64,000 nt of DNA. Source: Capsicum annuum (lineage: Eukaryota; Streptophyta; Magnoliopsida; Solanales; Solanaceae). Below, one piece after another: positions 56,199 through 64,000 of this stretch; positions within the stretch are counted from its first letter, which is position 1, and every line of letters begins with the position of its first letter. The stretch is from positions 15,100,578 to 15,164,577 of the forward strand of contig NC_061119.1 of the NCBI RefSeq assembly GCF_002878395.1, read 5' to 3'. Both the position numbers and the translations under genes were made by a program. Below the pieces are notes generated by a model. It was not told the origin of the DNA and ran no database searches. It saw only the letters and a list, made by a program, of their open reading frames with translations.

Positions 56199-56490
56199 CA
56201 TATATATGCAAATTTAGCGGGAAGATACTTACGAATATGCTGGAATTGTAAAACAAAAAATTACCTAAGCAAAATTTATTACTATGGTTTAATTTTCTTT
56301 TCCTTTTGACTTTGTAGTAATTGGATAAAACTAAAGATCCTATGTTCACTACAAAGTTGTTATTATTCATAAATATTTTTTGACACTTTGATGACCTTCA
56401 ACTTGTTTGGATTGAGGCATATATAATAAATATTGTTATTATACTAATTCTATCGATCTTTACATAATTAACGATGACATCCCTATTTAG
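56199..56490. other. Second degenerate copy of DUF7086 flanking sequence, gene absent
   Basis: 56206-56365 resembles 598-780 (ACTTTGTAGTAATTGGATAA, TAAAGATCCTAT, ACTACAA, GTTGTTATTA). It is followed directly by a match to 2135-2225 (CATAAATATTTT, CTTCAACTTGTTTGGA, ATCGATCTTTACAT). The 1.35 kb that contains the gene in the first locus is missing between these two matches. Confidence 0.55.
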
Positions 56491-56585
56491 ATCACGGAGG
56501 TAATTATGACCTATGTCCCTTCTAACAATGTTTAAAATTACATTCGATTATACAAAATATCATTAACTTTCCAAGGCAAAGTCTC

Positions 56586-56660
56586 ATATATCTATAATCT
56601 ATAATCTATATCTATAATCTATAATCTATATCTATAATCTATAATCTATATCTATATCTA
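56586..56660. repeat. Minisatellite of TCTATA units
   Basis: Repeated TATCTATAATCTATAATC units of 18 bases, about four copies, running into the TCTATAATATATTAAAAG that follows. Confidence 0.85.
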
Positions 56661-57190
56661 TAATATATTAAAAGTGTGAAGACCCTTAAAAAAGTGATTT
56701 GAACTTTTTTCCCTTCATTAAAATACTCTCCTTTAGACAAAACTGTCTTTTCACTATTTTTTGTAATATATTATTTAATTATATTTATTATATTAACTAG
56801 ATTTCCTAAAATATATGGTACTCCTAAAATATATGATATGAGAATTAATTAATATTATCCTTTCTACTAGACTTGCTAAAATATATGAGACTCCTAAAAT
56901 ATATGATAAGAGAATTAATTAATATTTTTCTGTTAAATTAGAAAAATACTCTTAAAATAGGACTCTGTTAAGGAAATACTTCTATAAATATTGAGATGTA
57001 TGTTAAATCGCTTTGTCTATTGGGAGAATATGACTGATGCTCATCTAACTTGATTCGATTACATGTCTAGATTGGTGGATGCTTGATTTTCTAACCCTCA
57101 ACTTCTTTAATGTTTTTGTCAGCATAATAGAATTCAACATGTGTATATATATATATCTTCTTTGTTTTCATTCAAAATCATTCTTTAGGG
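56657..57190. other. Possible Helitron 5' end and AT-rich sequence
   Basis: TCTATAATATATTAAAAG followed by GTGTGAAGACCC resembles the TC-plus-TATATTAAAAG start of plant Helitrons (from memory). I could not find a convincing CTRR 3' end with a hairpin. No rep/helicase frame is present. A direct repeat (CTAAAATATATG, ACTCCTAAAATATATGATA) occurs near 56810-56910. Confidence 0.3.
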
Positions 57191-57890
57191 TCAAAATTTT
57201 CGCTCAGACTTGAATTAGTTGGATCAAAATTGAAGCTTTGTGATCACTATTATATTATTATTTTTTTTATAATTTACAGGTCGTAGATGAATGTTGGTTG
57301 GCTTTGAAGAATTCTTCTTGTGTAAAGGTTAGGTTTAATTGTATTGTTTTGATATCTTTATTATCTTATTATTTTATTTTAATTTACAGAGTCTAGATGA
57401 ATGTCGGTTGGCTTTGAAAATTTTTTTTAGGTAAAGGTAGTCTTAATTGTATTATCGTAATATCTCTATTAGATTGTTATTTTGTGGTGATTTACAGTTC
57501 GTAGATGAATTTCGATCGGCTTATAGGAATTTTTTTGTGTAAAATTTAAATTTAATTGTATTGTTTTGATATCACTTTTATCGTATTATTTTGTTGCAGT
57601 TTACAGGTGATAGATAAATGTTGGTCGGCTTTGAGAATTTTTTTTTATGTAAAGGTTAGATTTAGTTGTATTATTTTGATATCTCTATTATCGTATGTTT
57701 ACGGTTGTAGATTAGTGTCGGACGACTTTGAATTCTTTTTGGTGTGTAAAGATTAGATTTAATTGTATTATTTTGATGTCTCAATCATTGTATTATTTTG
57801 TTACAATTTATAGATGATAGATGAATGTTGATCGATTTTTAAAAAATATTCTGATAAAGGTTAGGTTTAATAAAAAAATTCTCCATATTT
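57191..57890 (+). repeat. Six-copy tandem array of an exon-like 109-bp unit
   Basis: TTTACAG-type landmarks lie at 57273, 57383, 57491, 57600, 57698 and 57807 (spacing 98-110). Each unit contains (T-rich)TTTACAG, then a segment like GTCGTAGATGAATGTTGGTC and GGCTTTGA, then TGTAAAGGTTAG. It looks like a splice acceptor, a short exon and a splice donor. The exon-like part would encode variants of VVDECWSALKNFF. Copies have drifted and some carry stops. Confidence 0.7.
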
Positions 57891-58769
57891 ACATACTCAA
57901 AAGATATTAAACAAATATCCTATTTAGTGTAATGTTTGAACTCGCTAAAGTGAGGTACACCCGACTCTTTAAAGATGTTGCACAGTGTCGGTTATCTAAA
58001 AATGCACTAATTTAAAAGTATCCAACACACAACCTTAGATATTTTTGAAGAGTCTGAACAACATCAAATTTTCCCATTTTTATACCTCTTATTAAAGATC
58101 TTTATGTTCCTCTATATCCATAGTGCAATAATTGTAGCATTAAATATTTTCAGATAAATCTAGGATTCCCCCCCCCCCCCCCCCCCCAGTAGTTTCAGGT
58201 ATATTTTCTTGATCATGCTCTATCGTAGTAGTAGCCTTTTTATGTAGTTAGGTGGTAGTCTACAACACCGTGTCTGTCGTAGTAGTAGTTTATTCATGTA
58301 GTCTTTGACTTTTTATTCTATTATCATTCACTGTTTACTATGTTTAGTTGATCTCACCTTCTTGTTGATATTACGAAACTGCATATATGTCCCCACTTTT
58401 TTCCTATTAGTTGTCATATTTTTCTTTAATACCGTTTTTCTCTCCATTACTGTAACCAAGTTATTTGATCAACTATGAAAGAAGGTAAATTGTAGGACAA
58501 AAAAATCTAACACAATAATTTAACGTGACTCAGTTTTTAGCACCTGTGCAGGTAAAAATCAAAATTTTAGCCTAGTAAGTTGAGAAAATTGAAGGAAAGG
58601 TGTCATTTAAGTTTTGAATGAAGTATTGGTGACGTTGACCAACTTAAAGCGTCAAACATAATTACAAAACTTAATTAAGTTAATTGTGGACTTAATTAAT
58701 ATTTTCAAAACTTTCTAATATTTTCAAAAATACAAATCAACTCATACCCGTCTGTTCTCCAAATCAATT
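57891..58769. other. Non-coding sequence with a C-run
   Basis: No gene seen. A run of about 20 C residues lies at 58168-58187. Short GTAGTAGTAG repeats lie near 58225 and 58280. Confidence 0.5.
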
Positions 58770-58976
58770 GTCTCTCCTCTCTCTCTCTCTCGGCAGTTTT
58801 TTCCAACCAATAGATCTGTAAATTTCTCCTTTCAATCCCCGGTGACTTTAACTTTTGGCGATAAATAGTTGGGCTTCGAGTTCCTTTTCGACTTTCAACC
58901 GTCAATCGACGTGACAGCCTTGCTCTTCGGCCACAACAACTTCAGCTTCTTTATCGTTCCTTTTCTTCTTTCAAAG
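58770..58976 (+). other. Putative 5' UTR exon of the DUF1985/Ulp1-type pseudogene
   Basis: CT-rich leader (TCTCTCTCTCTCTC near 58777) followed by less AT-rich sequence ending TTTCTTCTTTCAAAG, directly followed by GTAAAA, a plausible splice donor at 58977. The matching acceptor is at 60181, six bases before the ATG. Start of transcription unknown. Confidence 0.45.
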
Positions 58977-59329
58977 GTAAAAAATTATGTCCTTTTTAGT
59001 TTTAAAGAAAATGAAGAACTTGAGCCAACTTCTCTTCTAGTATCGTTTAACAATTTCAATATTTGTTGCTTTATTTTGAAATGCGGTCTGAATAAAAATC
59101 TAATTTTTGATATTTTTTATCTTCTCTTTTCGGAGTGAAAATATGATTTTTTGTTGTTTGTTGCACTTTTTTTAAGTTTAATTTTTGTTGTTTGTGTTTA
59201 TACAAATAAAACTACGATGTTGGTGTTTTTGGTATTGCATCTGTTGCTAGATTGATTTGTTCTTATTCTTGGTAAAAATGGTGATATTAGTGTTGGTCTA
59301 TTGAACAAAATCATGCTACTTTTTATTCT

Positions 59330-60115
59330 ATAACATATTAACCATCTGGTGAAATATATTTAGCATATAATGCAATAAATTAATCATCTGATGCAACAGA
59401 GGAACCATTGGATTAAAAATTTGATACAACAGATTAACCATATGATGCAATAGATTAACCATCTAATGCAATAGATTAACTATATGTTGCAGAAGATTAA
59501 CCATCTGGTGCAGCAGATTTACCATTGAATGCAACAGAGGAACCATCAAATTAAAAATTTGATGCAGCAAATTAACCATCTGATGTAACGGAGGAACTAT
59601 CAAATTAAAAATCTAATGCAACAGATTAATTACCTGATGCAATAGATGAACCTTCTGTTGAATAAAATCTTATCAACTATTCCAACAATTCATGTCCTAG
59701 ACTTGATTTTTCCAATCGATCATTCATCTGTTGCAATAAACGACCTTTCTGTTGGAAGAAATCTAAAAAATATTGACCATTGAAAACTGTTCCAACAGAT
59801 CACTCTTATGTTGCACAACCATACATTTGTCTCAATAAATGAGTGATATATTTTGTATTGTGGCAACAGATTACACATCCGTTGCAACAAGTTAGTTAAC
59901 TGTTTTAATAGATCACTTATATATTGCAATAGATGTGTGATCTATTGCACAGACTAGTCATCTATTTCAATAGATGAGTGATTTATTTTTATTATTGCAA
60001 CAGATTACTCATCTATTGTAACAGGTTAGTTATTTGTTGCAACAGATAACCTACTTGGTGCAACAGATGTGTGATATATTGGAACTGTTATTTTAGTACT
60101 TTGCATGTTAGATTT
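59330..60115. repeat. Palindromic minisatellite, intron 1 of the DUF1985-type pseudogene
   Basis: About 25-30 degenerate units of 21-24 bases based on CATCTGTTGCAACAGATG, itself a perfect palindrome, with variants such as GATGCAACAGATTAACCATC. The early part is mostly one orientation (CAACAGATTAACCATCTGATG), the later part alternates with TCATCTATTGTAACAG. It lies wholly inside the inferred intron 58977-60181. Confidence 0.85.
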
Positions 60116-60186
60116 ACTGTTATCCCTTTTTAATAATGCATTAATCAATTATAATCTATTTTATGTTCCTGTTAATTTTAGATAAT

Positions 60187-62668
60187 ATGGCTCCCAAAAG
60201 AATAAAAATCGAAGCAAGTCAAAGTAAAGGAACAAGTAAAGCAGCTAGGCTACATCCACCACTCTATGAGCTTGTTTTATAAGCATTATCTCAATCAGGA
60301 GAAAAATATGATGAACATGGATAGGAGGAATGTTTCAAATGAGACGATCCAAATGCTAATAGTACTTCCATCAAAAAGTTGGTCAAAACCTTCAGCATTG
60401 ATCGTTATCCTGTGAGAATGCTCAGCCATGGAAAAATCTTTCGACGCCTTCAGAAAAATACTTTGAGAACAAAAATTAGAGGTTTATTTCAGGGACAGCT
60501 GCTTTGGGCAATATCTTGATTTGCCGGAGGACAACAATGCTCGTTTCCAAATGTAAAATGGTATATTATTTTCTTAAGCGTAGGTTTATGTATGAAAACA
60601 AAGATAAGATGGATGAGGTGTGGATAAATTACTGTGGCATGCTTGTTTGTTTTGGTTGGAAGGAGTTTGCCATAGTTACTGCACTAAAATTTTATCCTCT
60701 TTCTCCTTCTCAAGTTATACCTATTCTAACACAAAAAGCACCTCGTACAACCAAAAAAGGCAAAGGCAAGTCGAGTGATCATGATGACCTGGTGTCCATT
60801 ATTAGTCTAAGCTTCAAAAACAAAAAATTTGACAGAAGCATTGAACAGTAAAAGAATTTCAAAGAACCACAAGTAATTATTGTTCTTGGTTTGGTTTGGT
60901 TTGTACATAATATTCTTTGGAGGCGAGATGTTACAACAACATAAATGTTGGTTTAATAAAGCTCTCCAAGGATCTTGAGGCATTTAACAGCTATCCTTGG
61001 GGTTATGAAAGCTTCAAAATGACTGTCAAATATGTGTTGACTCCATTAACGTCAAAGACAGTCAACTTATATGACTTTTTATAAGCTTTTATGGTAAATG
61101 TTTCTTTTATTATGATATGATTTGTTTTTTATATAATAATAATTTTGATTTATTGGCATTATTTTATAGGCTTGGACATTTGAAGTCATTCCTTATTTGA
61201 GACAATAAGTGAACTACTAGGAAGAAATTTCTTGTCCAAGAATCTTGAGATGTTTATCGGCCAAAACTGATAAAAATGCAATCTTGATCTCTTCAAGATA
61301 ATTATAATTAAATTTTTGTTTTAATTAATGATTTTTTTTTGAATGATGTAATCATCATTCTAATATATGTAATGATTTATGTTAGATTGTGCATTCGCCG
61401 CTTGTTCCGACCAATCGAGAGTTGAAGATGCCATTTTTTTCTTACTTTATGATCTGTGCAAACTTTATCAGATCCTAAAGTCATTGATAGAATAAAAATG
61501 TAATTATTTGGAGCAGCAACCATTACAAGAAAAATAATTTTGGAGGGTAGGCTTGTTGTTGTTGATGGTCTTAGTAGTTATGGAGCGATTGGTGGTGGTA
61601 GTGGTGCTGTTGTTGGTGCTAATGATGCTCCTCTTATAGTTTTTAAAACAAACAATTATGAGTATGATCATACTGGATATACTGATTTTTCCTCTCCTAG
61701 TGAATATTCTGCATGTAAATGTCAAGACTGTAAGGCAAAACATGATGTAGTGATTAATGCATTAACTGCCTCTATAAAAGAATTGACATCTAAGAGGGGT
61801 GTCGAGGATTTTATATCCATCCACTCCATTAGATATTAAATATAAGAAGAGAAGGAAAGTAATTTTCAAGGAATTATCAAGCATCCGAAAAAGTAAAATT
61901 GCAACTTCTCTATCTGTGTGTTGCATTATTAAGCAATGTATAAGGGCCACAGGAGACCAGAACAAGCTAAAAAAGGTGAATATATATCATCTGTTCCAAC
62001 TAACAAATAGACACATATCTATTTCAACGACACAACTGCTGAAAATTATCAAATAGATATATACATCCGTTTCAACAGTTGACTAACATGTTGCATCAGA
62101 TACTGTATCTATTGCAATATATATCTCGTCTATTTTATCAAATCAAACAGTTCTATGTACCATTCTATTTTTCCATCATATGGCCTATCTGCTGCGATAG
62201 ATGGGTCATCTGTTGGGACAAATTAAGTCAAGACTTCCAACCATTTTAGTTTTTCCAAACAGATGAGTCATATGTTACAACAGATGGTTCATCCATTGAA
62301 AACTATCATGCAGGTCTTCCTCATGTTATAATTTGTCCCAACAGTTGATCCATATCTTGCAACAGAAATACAATTTATTTGGGATAATTTAAAATAGGAG
62401 GAAAACCTGCTTGATTTGCTAAAATAGATGAGTTATCCTTTTTTATTTTTTTTGTATCTCTGTGCTTAGCATTGACCAATTCTGGCTTTCAAGGTGGATG
62501 TCATTGTAAAAGCTACTGTTAAACAACATTGATAATATTCTACTCTTTTTATGAAAATACGAAGAAGTGGAAGTGCAGAAACCGTACGCAAGCGACATTA
62601 GAGATCCATGACTACCAAAGACGAATTTCATAGCACCTAATGAAGAATAACTTGTCCATATTGAGTAG
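60187..62668 (+). pseudogene. DUF1985 / Ulp1-like protease family gene, decayed (transposon-associated)
   Basis: It begins MAPKRIKIEASQSKGTSKAA, RLHPPLYELVL, continues in the same frame with stops to TSIKKLVKTFSIDRYPVRML, then, in a second frame, RRFMYENKDKMDEVWINYCG and CFGWKEFAIVTALKFYPLSP. That block is the DUF1985 domain of plant Ulp1-type proteins. Further pieces are PRTTKKGKGKSSDHDDLVSI, ACKCQDCKAKHDVVINALTA (CxxC) and, at the very end, QKPYASDIRDP and LVHIE before the final stop. These match the order in a family abundant in pepper (from memory). The C48 cysteine-protease core (His, Asp, Cys) that should precede the end is absent, so it was deleted. Many stops and frameshifts exist. 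A second intron is inferred at about 61977-62491. Confidence 0.7.
61985..62380. repeat. Palindromic minisatellite, inferred intron 2
   Basis: The same CATCTGTTGCAACAGATG-type units as at 59330-60115, about 12-15 degenerate copies (for example TCATATGTTACAACAGATGG). They sit between a plausible donor (AAAAAAGGTGAAT at about 61972) and an acceptor-like CTTTCAAG at about 62491. Confidence 0.75.
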
Positions 62669-62904
62669 ATGTTTATAGCTTGAGTCTGTCAAAGTAATAA
62701 CCTTACCCCTCCTTAGGAATTCTTGGCATTAAAACTTAAATTGTTGATTTATTTGTAGAGATCTGTACTTATAACAATTTTTTTTTACTTTTCATTTATT
62801 TGTTGATTTACTTCATGTAGTTTTTGAAGGCTTTGATTTATTTTATTTTATCTGTAAATTTTATTTTATCCTTTGATTTGAACTTATTAATTGAAATGAA
62901 ATAC
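62669..62904. other. 3' flank of the DUF1985-type pseudogene
   Basis: AT-rich, with TTGATTTATTT repeats. No gene. Confidence 0.4.
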
Positions 62905-63165
62905 TAGATTCAACTATTGTAATAGATAAGGTATTTATTGTAAAAGATGACATATCTGTTGGAAAATATCAAACAGATTTAGAAATATGTTGCAAAATGT
63001 AGGTAATCTATTGGAAATTATCAAATAGGTCTTCCCACTATTGTAACAGATAGACTTAAATAGAAACATCTATATAATGCAACAGATGACCAACCTATTG
63101 CAACAAATAAACTATCTGTCAGGACAAGTAGAATATCTGTTACAACAGATGGACAATCTGGTGCA
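62905..63165. repeat. Palindromic minisatellite, 3' side
   Basis: A third block of the same repeat family, about 8-10 units (AATATCTGTTACAACAGATG, ATGCAACAGATGACC), downstream of the last coding remnant. Confidence 0.8.
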
Positions 63166-63249
63166 TTATAAAAATTCAACTTTCATTAGACATAAAGAAT
63201 TGTCACTATATGTAAAGTGAAGTGACTTGAAATAAAAAAGGTGAAACCC

Positions 63250-63614
63250 ATTGACAGGCACCTAAAGTTGTAGCGATCTTTCACTTTGGCACCTCAAGTA
63301 GACAGTATTCATTTTAAACACCTAAAATAGGCATCAAATGTGTCAGTTTGGCAATTTTTGCCTTGTTGGCAGCTCGCGTGTAATTCAGACAGCCAAGGCT
63401 CGTTGAACCCTCATTTTTGTTGACTTGGCATCTGATTTGGCCCACAATGCTTATTTTTCCCTATTGTCTTATATATTCGTCTTCTTCCTAAAATTTAACC
63501 CTAAATTCCCAAATATTCTTATTATTCATCTTTTTTTCTCTATTCAAATTCTTTAAATTATTTGTATTTTTTTTTTCTGCATATTTTTTTCATTTTTTCC
63601 AACTGAGCTTGACA
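63250..63614 (+). other. Possible left terminal region of a Mutator-like element
   Basis: Sequence starting near GACAGGCACCTAAAGTTG with TTTGGCACCTC and further CACCTAAA repeats has the wording of terminal regions of MULE-type elements that carry GRF genes. The other end is outside the window, so this cannot be confirmed. T-rich sequence and CATTTTTTCC lead up to the ATG at 63615. Confidence 0.3.
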
Positions 63615-64000
63615 ATGTCGAGCTCATCTTCCACTATTTTTTGTGATTAAGATTTTCGATATTGTAAGTGTGGTCATGAAGCTCTATTGAAGACTTCGTA
63701 GACTCAACAAAATCCAGGTCGTAGGTTTTTTACTTGTAAGATTTTAAAAGTAATATTTTTTTAAATTTAATTAGTTGATTAATTATTGACTTGTAATTAT
63801 TTTGTAATTGTGGTCTTGTTTTTATAGAAGTTGGGTGGATGTGATTATTTTGATTGGTATGAAGAACAACACTCTTACAAGTAAAGCGTGTAATCTAGGG
63901 TTTGTTGAAAAAAAATAAGGCTTTTGAAGAAAAACAAAATCGAGCAAGAGGATACTACATTGTTGGCGTTATTGCTACTGGTTTGGTGTTATTGGGCACA
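63615..64000 (+). pseudogene. GRF zinc-finger protein with C-terminal membrane segment (At4g04775-like), pseudogene, runs off the end
   Basis: Exon 1 (63615-63749) reads MSSSSSTIFCD, a stop, DFRYCKCGHEALLKTS, a TAG in place of the usual Trp, then TQQNPGRRFFTCKILK. An intron (63750-63827, GTAATA to TTATAG) keeps the frame into KLGGCDYFDWYEEQHSYK. CxC, NPGRRFFxC and CxxF-W are the signature of GRF zinc fingers (PF06839), thought to bind nucleic acid. After a stop and frame change the sequence continues LLKKNKAFEEKQNRARGYY and IVGVIATGLVLLG, a short coiled region and a hydrophobic segment, as in small plant GRF proteins of the At4g04775-like type. Two in-frame stops and a frame change make it a pseudogene. 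The end is cut by the window. Confidence 0.75.

Noticed and set aside
56657..58500. Complete Helitron
   Set aside because: A plausible 5' end exists, but no CTRR end with a preceding hairpin and no rep/helicase frame were found.
1..64000. tRNA and rRNA genes
   Set aside because: I saw no cloverleaf with intact A and B boxes and no rRNA-like sequence; TGGTATCAGAG strings are primer-binding sites of LTR elements.

Overview
This window is plant nuclear DNA, from a Solanaceae genome and most likely a pepper (Capsicum). The evidence is the very high AT content, a tRNA-derived TS-type SINE with a TTG-repeat tail, Ty3/gypsy chromovirus elements with long LTRs, and a decayed DUF1985/Ulp1-type gene whose wording I recognise from pepper annotations (from memory, unchecked). 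It is a nest of transposable elements. Only one gene looks intact: a DUF7086-family protein at 864-1559 on the + strand.

Layout. 1-4.8 kb: end of a Stowaway-type MITE, the DUF7086 gene, and a non-autonomous Mutator-like element (2437-4202) with long inverted ends and a 9-bp target duplication, itself holding a Harbinger-type MITE, a SINE piece and a fold-back element. 4.8-5.6 kb: LINE 3' end on the minus strand. 5.6-23.2 kb: a broken Mutator transposase gene split by a 13.3-kb non-coding LTR element, LARD1 (6427-19702, LTRs about 3.1 kb). LARD1 carries arrays of small hairpins and a solo LTR of another family (13390-15864). A nested palindrome (20083-21572) and a 216-bp tandem array follow. 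This block is flanked by two copies of the same 575-bp sequence (5005-5580 and 23170-23750).

23.7-42.9 kb: LTR-like sequence, then gypsy A (25033-32556), then LARD2 (32557-42900). LARD2 encodes an unrecognised protein that is split by gypsy B (35061-41024). 42.9-44.3 kb is unassigned. 44.3-54.6 kb is gypsy C. 54.6-56.2 kb is the 5' part of a copia element on the minus strand. 56.2-56.5 kb repeats sequence that flanks the DUF7086 gene. 56.6-57.9 kb holds a minisatellite, a possible Helitron end and a 109-bp exon-like array. 58.8-63.2 kb is a DUF1985/Ulp1-type pseudogene whose introns are filled with a palindromic minisatellite. 63.3-64.0 kb is a GRF-zinc-finger pseudogene running off the end.

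No element appears able to move by itself: all three gypsy pol regions have stop codons, deletions or lost catalytic residues, and both LARDs lack pol. The nesting gives an insertion order: MULE transposase before LARD1 before its solo LTR, and LARD2 before gypsy B. The signals most worth a second look are the run of about 29 hairpins with a constant loop and changing but still pairing stems inside LARD1, a second four-copy covarying hairpin motif in the same element, and the LARD2 reading frame. Identities and lengths are by-eye estimates; no alignments were run.
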